Shown: in pieces, positions 42,835 through 51,958 of the stretch
How positions within the stretch are numbered: position 1 is the stretch's first letter
How the letters are laid out: the number at the start of each line of letters is the position of its first letter
Assembly (NCBI RefSeq): GCF_900157375.1
Contig: NZ_LT721901.1
Span: 2,962,315-3,026,314, forward strand
Source: Mycobacterium rhizamassiliense
GTDB taxonomy: Bacteria > Actinomycetota > Actinomycetes > Mycobacteriales > Mycobacteriaceae
Direction: 5' to 3'
Length of the DNA: 64,000 bases
Notes under the pieces: model-generated
Seen by the model: the letters and a program-made list of their open reading frames with translations, nothing else
What the model was told of the DNA's origin: nothing
The model's database searches: none
Position numbers and translations under genes: made by a program

Positions 42835-43315
42835 TTATGTGTCTGGCTCTGAGCCGGGCCCGACGGGCAGCCGAACAAGGAATCCAGCCATGATCAGCGA
42901 TCTGGCCAGTTCCGTCTGCTGCTCCGCGGACAGCCCCGGTAGCTCGCAAACCCGAAACGGCTCAGTGCTTTTCGACAGAAATTGCAATGCGTCCTCATGG
43001 TCGGGAGCGGCTTTTATTTCGAGTTGGGCGAAGTTCAGCGCGACGCCGTCGGGAGTGTCTGTTACCCGCGAATATAGCGGCTGGTACTTCATCACGCGGG
43101 TGCGGCCATCGATCCCGATGGCGTCCGAGATCGCCTGTCCGAGCGGCGCGCATTGGCCGCGTTTGACCAGGTCATCCGCGAGCGAACTGAGACCCTCCGC
43201 GATGACGCCGGGCTCTTCGAGGGCCTCGATGGCGTCACGCGCAGGGCGCCCAGCCTGGCCCGGACGTCGGGGTCGTTCAGGTACCGCGGCGGCAACTGCG
43301 TGTGGATGCGGTCAT
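42835..43315 (-). pseudogene. Frameshifted hypothetical gene
   Basis: Protein-like sequence continues across three frames of the minus strand. The natural start is the ATG at 43315, coupled by ATGA to the SDR stop, but that frame stops after 12 codons. From about 43305 a second frame reads HTQLPPRYLNDPDVRARLG, and from about 43236 a third reads DAIEALEEPGVIAEGLSS, then ADDLVKRGQCAPLGQAI and MKYQPLYSRVTDTPD down to LPVGPGSEPDT. No family recognised. One- or two-base indels near 43310 and 43237 would restore a protein of about 155 residues; either a decaying gene or sequencing errors. Confidence 0.6.
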
Positions 43316-44163
43316 CGGAGTGGCTCAGGCGCGCCGGTGGTGTCCGGGGCAGCGAACATCTTGGTGAGATCGAGCTGGCCGGATTGCACGGCGCCGAAGA
43401 ATCCGCCATCTGTGACCAGTGCTTCGCCGTTGATGTAGCTCGATCGGGGGCTGTTGAGGAAGATCAGCGGCCACGCTTGTTCCTCGGCGGTTGAGCGCCG
43501 CCGGATCGGGCCGACGAAGGCGTCGATGATGTTCTGCCCCGCGAATTCCACGAAGTGGGGCAGCATCGCTGTGTCTGTCGGGCCGGGGTTGATGCAGTTG
43601 AGCCGGATGCCATCGGTGATCAGCGTGGCGGCCCGGGATCCGACCCAGGCGTTGATCGCCTTTTTTGAAAACGGGTACGCCCCGACGGCCCCCATCGCGT
43701 CATTGGCTTCGCACCACCGCTTGCCTTCATCGAATCCGTCGGTGGACACCAGTTCCGTCAGCTGCTCGAGCTCCAGTTGCCATCCCATAGCGGCATTGGA
43801 GGCGACCACGGCGACCGCCCCGCCTGCCGGAATCTTGGGCAGGACCAGGTTCACCAGATGCCGAGCACCCACGAAGTTGACCAGCAACACGTCGAGGCCG
43901 GAGAACGGCGGTCCAGGCAGGCCCGCGCAGCCGAAATAGCCATCCACCGGTCCCTTAATGGATTCGGCTGCCCGCTCGATGGAGGCGCGATCCCGCAGGT
44001 CCACCTCGACGACCCGGTCGACCGGAAGGTCGGTGGGCCGCACGTCGAGCGCAGTGACCCGTGCTCCGAGCTTGGTCAGGATTGTTGCTGTCGCGGCGCC
44101 CATGCCTGATGCGGCGCCGGTAACCACTACATGGCGTCCCGCATATCCCAGTACGTCTTCCAT
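43312..44163 (-). CDS. SDR, 3-alpha-hydroxysteroid dehydrogenase/carbonyl-reductase-like
   Basis: A 283-residue SDR: TGAASGMGAAT, CAGLPGPPF (in place of NNAG), VASNAAM with catalytic Ser, and YPFSKKAINAW for Tyr/Lys, with the long insertion (LELEQLTELVSTDGFDEG) before it. This arrangement is like 3-alpha-hydroxysteroid dehydrogenase/carbonyl reductase. Divergent from the aldehyde dehydrogenase at 44353. Confidence 0.86.
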   Translation of the reverse strand: MEDVLGYAGRHVVVTGAASGMGAATATILTKLGARVTALDVRPTDLPVDRVVEVDLRDRASIERAAESIKGPVDGYFGCAGLPGPPFSGLDVLLVNFVGARHLVNLVLPKIPAGGAVAVVASNAAMGWQLELEQLTELVSTDGFDEGKRWCEANDAMGAVGAYPFSKKAINAWVGSRAATLITDGIRLNCINPGPTDTAMLPHFVEFAGQNIIDAFVGPIRRRSTAEEQAWPLIFLNSPRSSYINGEALVTDGGFFGAVQSGQLDLTKMFAAPDTTGAPEPLR

Positions 44164-44218
44164 CGTTCCTCCGGCATCTTGGAAAATGTTGTCTGCCTTA
44201 CAGAAGATATATCAGGTG

Positions 44219-44249
44219 CTAATTGAGAAACATAATGTTCTCCTAATTG
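44219..44249. promoter_or_regulatory. CTAATTG direct repeats flanking AACATAATGTT dyad
   Basis: Two CTAATTG copies (44219-44225, 44243-44249), 24 bases apart, flank AACAT-A-ATGTT (44229-44239). They lie in the 189-base gap between the divergent SDR and aldehyde dehydrogenase. AACATAATG recurs at 45977-45985 upstream of the hydrolase/TetR pair. Confidence 0.4.
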
Positions 44250-44352
44250 GGATAGCCTGCTAGCGTCCTCTGACACGATTATGTCTGTTGCAGTAAGCCG
44301 GCGTTCGCGCTGCAGTGTGCGTCGAAGTCTTGCGAGTGGGAGGTAGTACGCG

Positions 44353-45882
44353 GTGAGTGACCGGTGGGATTACGACAACTTGCTCATCGACGGCGCCTGG
44401 ACGGCCGACGACACAGTCGGGGTCATCGAGGTCATCGACCCGGCCACCGAGGAGGTCATCGGCTCGGTTCCCGATGCTGGCCTCAAGGCCACCCATGCCG
44501 CCATCGTGGCGGCGCGACGGGCCTTCGATGACGGGCCCTGGCCACGGACGTCGCCTCGAGAACGCGCCGCCGTGCTACGCCGGTTCGCCGCGATCCTCGA
44601 CGAGCGCCACGATTTCCTCAAGAAGTTGGTGATGGCCGAGTCTGGGTCGGTCGGCTTCCTCGCTGACATCATTCAGGTCCGCGGCACCATCGACATCGCC
44701 GATTGGATCGCCGAGGCCATGGAGTTCGCGGTGCGCTGGACGGAGGTGTCGCCGCCGGCCGGGGGCCCGACCGGGATGGCCGGGCATGCCGTCGTCCGGG
44801 AGCCGGTCGGAGTGGTGGCCGCGATTACCCCGTTCAATTTCCCGTTCTTTCTCAACATCGTGAAGGTCCTGCCGGCTTTGGCGGCCGGCTGCACCGTCGT
44901 GCTCAAGCCACACCAGTGGACGCCACTGGATGCTTTCGAGATCGCCAAAGCAGCTCAGGATGCCGACCTTCCACCCGGCGTGCTGAACGTGATCGCCGGC
45001 GGTCCAGAAGTCGGCGAGGAGATGACCACTCACCCGCTGATCGACATGGTGACGTTCACCGGCTCCACCGCGACCGGGCGGGCCATCATGGCGGCCGCGG
45101 CGCCCACGGTCAAACGCCTCCAGCTCGAGCTCGGCGGCAAAAGCGCGTCGATCGTCTTGGACGACGTCCCTGAGGATCACGTCGCCAACATGGGCATCAT
45201 CACCTCGATGATTCACGCCGGGCAGGGCTGCGCCATCCACACCAGAATGTTGCTACCTGAGCACCTGCTCGACGCGTACGTCGACGGTGCGAGGAAGTCG
45301 GCATCGTCTCTCAAGGTCGGCGACCCCCGTGAGCCCGACACGCTTATCGGCCCGTTGATCCGAGAGCGGCAGCGAGTCCGAGTGGAGCAATACGTGCAAT
45401 CCGGTCTCGACGAGGGAGCCGAGCTGGCCTTTGGGGGCAAGCGTCCCGAGCACCTAGCCAAAGGGTTCTTTTACGAGCCGACGCTATTCATCAACGCCCG
45501 CAACGACATGCGGATCGCTCGGGAGGAAATCTTCGGTCCGGTCCTCACCGTGATCACCTACAAGACCGAAGACGAAGCGATTCGTATCGCCAACGATTCG
45601 ATTTACGGACTCGGTGGCGGCGTCATCGCCGGTAATACCGCGCGCGGCTTCAACGTCGCCCGGCAGATCCGAGCCGGAAACGTCTCGGTGCAGACGGTGG
45701 GGTCGCCCACCGTCAACGTCGAGGCCCTGGGCAGTTCCGGCCCCGGCTGGTCGGCCGATCAGCCCAACGGTGTGGGCATCACCGGTGTGTTCGGCGGATT
45801 CAAGCAGAGCGGCATCGGCAGGGAGTGGAGCCATCACGGAATCGAAGAGTTCACCGAACTCAAATCGATTGCCTGGAGTTGA
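44353..45882 (+). CDS. Aldehyde dehydrogenase
   Basis: A 509-residue aldehyde dehydrogenase: AITPFNFPFFLNIVKVLPAL, FTGSTATGRAIM, ELGGKSASIVLDD with general-base Glu, HAGQGCAIHTRML with the catalytic Cys and EEIFGPVLTVI. GTG at 44353 has GGGAGG nine bases upstream. Near the C terminus SVQTVGSPTVNVEALGSSGP is longer than usual. Oxidises an aldehyde intermediate to the acid. Confidence 0.9.
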   Translation: MSDRWDYDNLLIDGAWTADDTVGVIEVIDPATEEVIGSVPDAGLKATHAAIVAARRAFDDGPWPRTSPRERAAVLRRFAAILDERHDFLKKLVMAESGSVGFLADIIQVRGTIDIADWIAEAMEFAVRWTEVSPPAGGPTGMAGHAVVREPVGVVAAITPFNFPFFLNIVKVLPALAAGCTVVLKPHQWTPLDAFEIAKAAQDADLPPGVLNVIAGGPEVGEEMTTHPLIDMVTFTGSTATGRAIMAAAAPTVKRLQLELGGKSASIVLDDVPEDHVANMGIITSMIHAGQGCAIHTRMLLPEHLLDAYVDGARKSASSLKVGDPREPDTLIGPLIRERQRVRVEQYVQSGLDEGAELAFGGKRPEHLAKGFFYEPTLFINARNDMRIAREEIFGPVLTVITYKTEDEAIRIANDSIYGLGGGVIAGNTARGFNVARQIRAGNVSVQTVGSPTVNVEALGSSGPGWSADQPNGVGITGVFGGFKQSGIGREWSHHGIEEFTELKSIAWS

Positions 45883-46118
45883 GTTGCAACGATTGTCACC
45901 GGCCGCGATAGGCAGGCTGGCTCTGCTTTAGCATGTTAACCTCGTCAGACAGCACCTAAGCGGTTCGTGCTAGTAGAACATAATGGGCGCAAGGCAAGAA
46001 TTTGGTAGACGTCAGCCGAGGGCGTAAGGGGATAAATGAGGGCTGAATCGCGGTCGTCTGTCTTCGAACGGACCTGTGCTCTGTCCGAGGACGAGAACCA
46101 CGTTGCTGGGGAGCATGC

Positions 46119-46913
46119 ATGACGGACCGACCGGGCACGCCTCGTGCCTTCACCTATCAACACGATGGGTTGACGTTGGCCTATGCGGTGGTCGGCGACG
46201 GAGCACAGCCGATTTTGTTCGTCCATGGCGCGACGGCCACCGGCGAGTTCGAATGGGCTGGCCTGGCCGCCGCCCTCGGGCCGGACTATCGATGCATCCT
46301 GCCCGATCTGCGCGGCCATGGCCGATCGGAATTCCGGCCGACGGCGACGACGGGGGACGTGGTCCGCGCGGACCTGCGCTATCTCATCGAGTACCTCGAT
46401 TTGGGTCGCCCGCATGTGGTGGGTTTCTCCTACGGCGCGGAGATTGCGCTGACGCTGGAGCTAGACAATCCGGGAACAGCGCGATCTTTGGTCCTCATTT
46501 CTCCCGGGACGGGGCGCCCCATCGACTACCGCGCTCCGCGGCTGGAGCATCTGTACCGGAGTTGGCCCTTCGCGCTGCGACGCCTGCACGAGGCCACCCA
46601 TGGGCCAGAGCACTGGCGTGACCTGGTCACGGCGATGCACGAGGACAGCGTGGCTTGGCCCGAATTGACCGAGGACACGCTGGCCAGCGTCGCGTGCCCG
46701 ATTCTGTTGATGGCAGGCGAGCGGGACGAATCGACTCGTCAGCAACAGGGTCGGCGGTTCGCGCAAGTCAATCCACGGGCGCGGTTTGTCGAGATCGCTG
46801 GCGCGGCGCATTCGGCCCACCAGAAGTGCCCGGATACGGTCAGGGGAGTCATCGGTGACTTCCTGGCCGAAGTCGACCTTGAGAGAGCGGAGCGTCATGG
46901 CGCGGTCAACTGA
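46119..46913 (+). CDS. Alpha/beta hydrolase
   Basis: A 264-residue alpha/beta hydrolase: LFVHGATATGEFEW (oxyanion hole), GFSYGAEIAL with the nucleophilic Ser near residue 111, and a C-terminal GERDES acid and AGAAHSAH catalytic His. It may be an esterase, lactonase or C-C hydrolase of meta-cleavage products. Overlaps the TetR gene by 17 bases. The 236-base gap before it holds the AACATAATG motif and a weak AGCAC/GTGCT repeat. Confidence 0.85.
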   Translation: MTDRPGTPRAFTYQHDGLTLAYAVVGDGAQPILFVHGATATGEFEWAGLAAALGPDYRCILPDLRGHGRSEFRPTATTGDVVRADLRYLIEYLDLGRPHVVGFSYGAEIALTLELDNPGTARSLVLISPGTGRPIDYRAPRLEHLYRSWPFALRRLHEATHGPEHWRDLVTAMHEDSVAWPELTEDTLASVACPILLMAGERDESTRQQQGRRFAQVNPRARFVEIAGAAHSAHQKCPDTVRGVIGDFLAEVDLERAERHGAVN

Positions 46914-47586
46914 GCTGAAGGCGAAGAAAAATCATCAGCCCGCGGAGCCGCATGTACCGGGCTGGCAAAGGGACAGTGTCGACCGGTCACTGCGCAACGC
47001 CCGCGCGCGTGCCCAGGCCCGAAGCGACCGCTTCGTCTCGGCGGCGATAGAACTCCTCGGGGAGCGCGACGAAAGCGACTTCACCATCCAGGACGTCGTC
47101 GACAAATCGAACATGTCGCAGCGGACGTTCTACACCTTCTTCGACGGCAAAGACAGCCTGCTGTTGGCGGTGTACGAGACGATCCTGCGGACTACGGCGA
47201 TGCCGATGATGCGGGAGCGGTGTGAGGGCATCACGGATCCCGTGCTGCGGCTGCGGACGCTGATGGAGGCACTGTCCGAAATCACCGCGATGCCGGCCCG
47301 ACTGGCGCGCGGCCTCAGTGTGCTGCACCTGCGGCTCGCCGAATCCCGCCCCAATGACCTCGCTCACGCCCTGGAACCCCTGCACTCGTTCATCGTCGAG
47401 TTGCTCGAAGCGGTTGCCGAGGCAGGCCTGCTCCGGGATGACGTCCCGCTAGCCACCCAGGCCGCGCTGCTGCAGGAACTACTGCTGGCGACGTCGCACT
47501 CCGCGGTGTTGTCCGGTGGGCGGTCGACCAGTGTCGATGACCTCTGGGCCTTCTGCTCGGCGGCCATCCTGCGCACCGCGACCTGA
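46897..47586 (+). CDS. TetR-family transcriptional regulator
   Basis: A 229-residue TetR with a 50-residue basic N-terminal extension before the HTH (IQDVVDKSNMSQRTFYTFF, about residues 67-85). ATG at 46897 is within the hydrolase 3' end; GAGAGAGCGGAG precedes it. Co-transcribed with the hydrolase, so probably local control, perhaps through the AACATAATG motifs. Confidence 0.87.
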   Translation: MARSTELKAKKNHQPAEPHVPGWQRDSVDRSLRNARARAQARSDRFVSAAIELLGERDESDFTIQDVVDKSNMSQRTFYTFFDGKDSLLLAVYETILRTTAMPMMRERCEGITDPVLRLRTLMEALSEITAMPARLARGLSVLHLRLAESRPNDLAHALEPLHSFIVELLEAVAEAGLLRDDVPLATQAALLQELLLATSHSAVLSGGRSTSVDDLWAFCSAAILRTAT

Positions 47587-47604
47587 CACCCGAAGCGGCT
47601 CTCC

Positions 47605-48828
47605 TCAGGTCACCGCGCCGCTGACCTTGAGGTCGATCAGTTCGTCGTCGGTTTTGCCGAGCGCGCGCAGGATGTCGTCCGTGTGCTCGGCGAATTGGGG
47701 CGCCCGCGTGATCTGTATCGGCTTCTCATCGAACTGGACCGGGTTGGCGACCAGTTCCCGGGGGGTGCCGTCGATGTCGAGTACTTCGGCGATCATTCCG
47801 TTGGCCCGCAACGCCGCGTCCTGGCCCACTTCCCACGGATCCTGCGCGATGGCCCATTGGCCCTCCATACCGGCGAACCGGGTGACCCATTCGGCGAGGG
47901 TCCGCGCGCCGAGGACCTCCTGCACGATCTCGGCCGCAGCCGGCGTATTGCCCATGAGTGCCTCGGCGCTAGCGAATCGCTCATCATCGATGAGGTCCTC
48001 GCGGTCGATGTGCCGACAGAACTCAGGCCAATAGCGCCCGGGCTGGAGCATCGCCAGGACGAGCCAACGGTTGTCGGCGGTTCGGTAGTTGCCCACCAGC
48101 GGGTTCGTCGGCGCCGTGTTACCGGGCGCGCGCGGCGCCGGTGGGCCGCCCTCGAGAAGCGCCAAACCGACGGAGAGAGCGCTGGCCCAGGCACCCACGC
48201 CGAGCAGGGAGACGTCGACCACCGACGTTTCGCCGGTGCGTTCGCGCGCTAGGAGCGCCGCCGCGATGCCTCCGGCGATGGTCATGCCGCCGAGCGAGTC
48301 ACCGTAGGCGCCGGCAGGCATCTTGGGCAGGCCATCGAACTCCGCCGGCGTGGCCCCTACCGCGCCACCGGCCTGAGCCCAGAAGGCGGTGCTGTCGTAG
48401 CCGCCTTTCTCGCTGTCGGGGCCGGCGGCACCGAAACCGGACCCGCGGACGTAGATGATGTCCGGGTTGATCTTGCGGACATCATCGAGTTCGATGCCCA
48501 GCCGCCGTCGCGCGGCGGGCAGGAAGTTCGTCAGGAACACATCGCTGGTGCGGATTAGTTCGTGCAGGACCTGCAGCGCCCCGGGCTGCTCCAGCGCCAG
48601 GCCGATGCTGCGCTTGCCCCGATTGGGGTGTTCCATCAACGGGGCAAAGGAACCACTGCCGACCGCCATGCCCATCACGGAGCTCAGGCCGCGCTGGGCG
48701 TCGCCGGTTTCGGCGTGTTCGACCTTGATGACGTCCGCGCCCCAGTCGGCTAGGACCGCACCCGCGGACGGGACGAAGGTGAACTGTGCCACCTCCAGCA
48801 CTCGGACGCCGTCCATCGGTCGAATCAC
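47605..48828 (-). CDS. Class III CoA-transferase (CaiB/BaiF)
   Basis: A 407-residue single-domain CaiB/BaiF transferase. N-terminal MDGVRVLEVAQFTFVPSAG, nucleophilic Asp in AYGDSLGGMT ahead of GGIAAALLARERTG, and C-terminal RAPQFAEHTDDILRALG. GTG at 48828 has AAGGAG seven bases upstream. Follows an SDR on the same strand, 60 bases apart. Confidence 0.9.
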   Translation of the reverse strand: MIRPMDGVRVLEVAQFTFVPSAGAVLADWGADVIKVEHAETGDAQRGLSSVMGMAVGSGSFAPLMEHPNRGKRSIGLALEQPGALQVLHELIRTSDVFLTNFLPAARRRLGIELDDVRKINPDIIYVRGSGFGAAGPDSEKGGYDSTAFWAQAGGAVGATPAEFDGLPKMPAGAYGDSLGGMTIAGGIAAALLARERTGETSVVDVSLLGVGAWASALSVGLALLEGGPPAPRAPGNTAPTNPLVGNYRTADNRWLVLAMLQPGRYWPEFCRHIDREDLIDDERFASAEALMGNTPAAAEIVQEVLGARTLAEWVTRFAGMEGQWAIAQDPWEVGQDAALRANGMIAEVLDIDGTPRELVANPVQFDEKPIQITRAPQFAEHTDDILRALGKTDDELIDLKVSGAVT

Positions 48829-48888
48829 TTTGTCTCCTTGTGCTGCTTCAGTTTCCGGTCCGGGATTGGCCCGTCGCGGTGGCGGTGG

Positions 48889-49650
48889 TCAGCTGCTCGC
48901 CGGGCGGACGTGGATCACGTCCATCATCACTTCACGGGGCCGGGTGATGACGTCGTGCAGCACGTCAGCGACGGCGGCCGAGGTGAGAAAGTGGGTGCCA
49001 CTCATTCGGGTCAGGTAGCCGTCGGCTTCCCACAACGGCCAGGCCCTTTCGATGTCGCCCGGGCCGAAGTTCTCGTCGATGCCGGTATCTCCAACCGCGC
49101 CGAGGATGACCAGGGTCACCCGGATGCCCTCTCGTCGCAGCTCCTTGCTCATTGCTCCGGTAAAAGCGTTGAGGCCACGCTTGGTGGCGGCATAAAGGGT
49201 CATCATCGGCATGTCGTCGAGGGTGATCTCCGACGAGATGTTCATGACGTCGCCGCCGCCGGCCGCGCGCAGCAGCGGGATGGCTGCGCGCGTGGTGTAG
49301 ATGGGAGCTATCAGGTTGGTGTTGACCGTGACGGCGATGTCCTCGTCGCTGGCTTCTTCGATCAGCCGAATCCGGCTGGCACCTGCGGAGTTGATCAGGA
49401 CGTCGATGCGGCCGAACTGCGCCGCGATCTGATCGAAGGCGGCGTGAACATCGTGGCTGCTCGTGACATCGGTGACGATCGGGATGGCGTTTGGCCCGGC
49501 GACCTCCACGACCTCGTCGAGCAGTAGTTTGCGGCGGGCCAACAGCACTACCTTCGCGCCCTCCTGCGCGAGGCGGATCGCAGTGGCTCGGCCGACGCCC
49601 CTCGATGAGCCGGCGATCACGGCGACCCGGCCCTCCATGCTCTGCGACAT
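48889..49650 (-). CDS. Short-chain dehydrogenase/reductase
   Basis: A 253-residue SDR with GSSRGVGRAT, VLINSAGAS, NISSEITL Ser and YAATKRGLNAF for Tyr/Lys. ATG at 49650 has GAGGAG nearby upstream, favoured over longer readings. Divergent from the DapA-like gene; the gap contains several palindromes. Substrate unknown. Confidence 0.86.
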   Translation of the reverse strand: MSQSMEGRVAVIAGSSRGVGRATAIRLAQEGAKVVLLARRKLLLDEVVEVAGPNAIPIVTDVTSSHDVHAAFDQIAAQFGRIDVLINSAGASRIRLIEEASDEDIAVTVNTNLIAPIYTTRAAIPLLRAAGGGDVMNISSEITLDDMPMMTLYAATKRGLNAFTGAMSKELRREGIRVTLVILGAVGDTGIDENFGPGDIERAWPLWEADGYLTRMSGTHFLTSAAVADVLHDVITRPREVMMDVIHVRPASS

Positions 49651-49706
49651 CAAACTCCTCATGCTTGCCGTCTGCGGCCGTATCGAAATACGCGGATCAT
49701 GGTGCA

Positions 49707-49774
49707 TCTACTGTGCACTTGTTCCTTGCACGCAATGCACATATGGTTCTACCATGACGCGTACGTGGTAGTCA
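49707..49774. promoter_or_regulatory. Cluster of inverted repeats in divergent promoter region
   Basis: GTGCA-N7-TGCAC and TGCA-N5-TGCA repeats occur at about 49702-49741, then CTACCA-N11-TGGTAG near 49750-49773. All lie between the divergent SDR and the DapA-like operon, so they are operator candidates; none is clearly dominant. Confidence 0.35.
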
Positions 49775-49825
49775 TCACCTGGCCCGAGAAACTCGCGTCG
49801 GGCAAAAGTGCAGAAGGAGTCGGTT

Positions 49826-50824
49826 GTGGTCACAGGTGTCACCGGCAAAGAGGCGAAGGACTGGGCGTCGGAACACCTGTGGGGCAATTGCAGTTCGCTC
49901 TACACGCCATTCTGCGGTCTCGACGGCGACGAAATCGACTACGGGGCACTGCGCGCGTTGGTGCGGCACTGCCTGGTCGACCTGGACCAGGACGGTATCT
50001 GGCTGACCGGGGGTATCGCCGAATTCTGGTCACTGACCACCGACGAACTCAAAGAAGTAGTCCGGGTCGCGATCGAGGAGGCTCGACGAGTCAAACCCGG
50101 CGCGCTGGTGCAGGTGATGTCGAGCACCGATACCGCCAAGCAGGCCGTCGAGCTCACGCTGAACGCCCAAGAGCTGGGCGCCGACATCTGCTACATCCTG
50201 ACGCCCTATTTCGAGTGCTCGGGCAAGCCCGGAGTGCTGGAATACCTGCGCTATGTCGCCGATCGCACCGACATGCCGCTGGGCTTCTTCAACTCTCACT
50301 CGACCGGGCTGATATTGACTCCCGAGGAATGCGTCGAGCTCTACCGTGAGATTCCCGCATTGTGCGGGCTGAAAAACGGGCTGCTCGACGCGCAGCACAG
50401 CCTCGCGATCCATCAGCAGGCCCCGGAAATGGTGCTATGGGAAGCGGCCGACGAGGCCGGGATACGGCTAGGGATACCCCACCCGGGAGCGCTCGGTTCG
50501 GCGCTCTATCTCTACGAGAAGCCGGGCGCGCTGCTGTTCAGCGAATGGCGAGCGCTGCTGGTGCAACGCGATTTTGAGCGCGCCGACACATTCGCGGCCG
50601 ACACCGGTTTGACCGCGATGCGCGAGGCGAGCCGCCGCTATCAGTCCCATCCCGCCCGCCCCGGAATGTTCACGCACTGGGGAGCCGGGTTCAAATTCGG
50701 CGCCTCGTTGCTCGGCCTCCCCATCGGCGACCATCCCGCCCGGCCGCCGCAGACTGCGTTCCCCGACGACCTCAAGCCGCCGATCCGTCAGGCCTATGTC
50801 GCCTCTGGGTTCATCGAGTCCTGA
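49826..50824 (+). CDS. DapA-like class I pyruvate-type aldolase/lyase
   Basis: A 332-residue member of the dihydrodipicolinate synthase/N-acetylneuraminate lyase family. The Schiff-base Lys is Lys183 in CGLKNG; the barrel Tyr is in YILTPYF. The usual GTTGE/A motif is LTGGIAEF and the RTG loop is NSHSTG, so the substrate differs from DapA. Length resembles hydratase-aldolases of aromatic pathways (e.g. hydroxybenzylidenepyruvate type). GTG at 49826 has AAGGAG seven bases upstream. First gene of the 49.8-57.8 kb operon. Confidence 0.82.
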   Translation: MVTGVTGKEAKDWASEHLWGNCSSLYTPFCGLDGDEIDYGALRALVRHCLVDLDQDGIWLTGGIAEFWSLTTDELKEVVRVAIEEARRVKPGALVQVMSSTDTAKQAVELTLNAQELGADICYILTPYFECSGKPGVLEYLRYVADRTDMPLGFFNSHSTGLILTPEECVELYREIPALCGLKNGLLDAQHSLAIHQQAPEMVLWEAADEAGIRLGIPHPGALGSALYLYEKPGALLFSEWRALLVQRDFERADTFAADTGLTAMREASRRYQSHPARPGMFTHWGAGFKFGASLLGLPIGDHPARPPQTAFPDDLKPPIRQAYVASGFIES

Positions 50825-50839
50825 GAACGGGGGGTTATT

Positions 50840-51958
50840 GTGGAGGTGCGCGATTTTCGCGCCGGAGTTCGGGGCTGGATCGACCAGGTTGGCGAGTCGT
50901 TGGTCCCTGGGCTCGAGGACCAAAGTGTCGAGGCCCAGCTGAACCACCAACGACGAGTTCAGCGGCTGCTGTTCGACGCCGGCTGGATGCGCTGGGGATG
51001 GCCGACGCGGATCGGTGGCCTAGGCGGCTCGCCTATCCTGCGCGCCGTCCTCGGCGAGGAGCTCACTAGCCGAGCGCTGGTGCACACCACGTCCTGGTCG
51101 ATGCATGAGGTGCTCGGGCCCGCGGTGGCCGAGTTCGGTCGACCCGAACTGGTCGAGGAGATCTTTCCGCTGCTATTGCGCGGCGAGGAATTCTGGTGCC
51201 AGGGCTTCTCCGAGCCCGAGGCGGGCAGCGACCTGGGATCGATGCGGACTACCGCGCGCCCCCGCAGTGACGGCTGGGTGATCAACGGCGAGAAATTGTG
51301 GACCAGCTGGGCTCACCATGCCACCCGGTGTATCGTGCTGGCCCGCACCGGCGACGCCGGGTCGCGCGGCATCAGCGCCTTTCTGGTGGACATGGACACA
51401 CCGGGGGTGACCGCGAGCCCACTGGAAACGATGGCCGGCGTCGACGAATTCTGCTCGACGTCGTTCATCGGCGTCGAGGTTCCCGCGGAGCGCCTGCTCG
51501 GAGAGCTCGACGCCGGCTGGCGGGTCGCACAGTTCATCTTGTCGTGCGAACGCGGCCCGATCTTCTGGCAGCGCGGCGCCTGGCTCGCCTACCATCTCGG
51601 TCTGCTCCTTGACACCGCACACGACGGCGCGTCCGCGTCGGCACTCGGCGAGGCCTGTCAACTGCTGTGGGCCTTCCGCGCCACCTCGAAGAGCACCCAG
51701 GACCGCATCGCTGCCGGTGATCTGCCCGGTGCTGAGGCCTCGGTGGACAAGATCATGATTGCCGCCGCCGACCAGGCCGTGTTCGACGTGGCGCGCGATC
51801 TGCTGGGAGGCGAAATAGAAACCAGTGACACCGCGCGCAGCCGGGCGTGGCGCCGCGAGTGGGCGTACTCGCGTGCGGCCACCATCTACGGGGGCACCAG
51901 TGAAATTCAGAAAGACATCGTGGCGTCGCGGCTGCTTGGATTGCCGAGAAGCGCGTGA
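50840..51958 (+). CDS. Acyl-CoA dehydrogenase, catalytic-type subunit of a pair
   Basis: A 372-residue acyl-CoA dehydrogenase: CQGFSEPEAGSDLGS, EKLWTSWAHHATRC, SCERGPIFW with a helix-G Glu that could be the base, and TIYGGTSEIQKDIVASRLLG (Gly where short-chain enzymes have the catalytic Glu). GTGA overlap with the next dehydrogenase gene suggests an alpha2-beta2 enzyme like FadE28-FadE29, used for bulky acyl-CoAs. Confidence 0.87.
   Translation: MEVRDFRAGVRGWIDQVGESLVPGLEDQSVEAQLNHQRRVQRLLFDAGWMRWGWPTRIGGLGGSPILRAVLGEELTSRALVHTTSWSMHEVLGPAVAEFGRPELVEEIFPLLLRGEEFWCQGFSEPEAGSDLGSMRTTARPRSDGWVINGEKLWTSWAHHATRCIVLARTGDAGSRGISAFLVDMDTPGVTASPLETMAGVDEFCSTSFIGVEVPAERLLGELDAGWRVAQFILSCERGPIFWQRGAWLAYHLGLLLDTAHDGASASALGEACQLLWAFRATSKSTQDRIAAGDLPGAEASVDKIMIAAADQAVFDVARDLLGGEIETSDTARSRAWRREWAYSRAATIYGGTSEIQKDIVASRLLGLPRSA

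Noticed and set aside
44229-44239. Possible KstR-type sterol operator
   Set aside because: The dyad AACATAATGTT has the wrong spacing for the AAC-N2-GTT core of KstR sites.
50840-51958. Loss of catalytic Glu in the acyl-CoA dehydrogenase (IYGGT)
   Set aside because: A Glu is present in SCERGP at the helix-G place used by isovaleryl-type and steroid dehydrogenases, so activity is probably kept.
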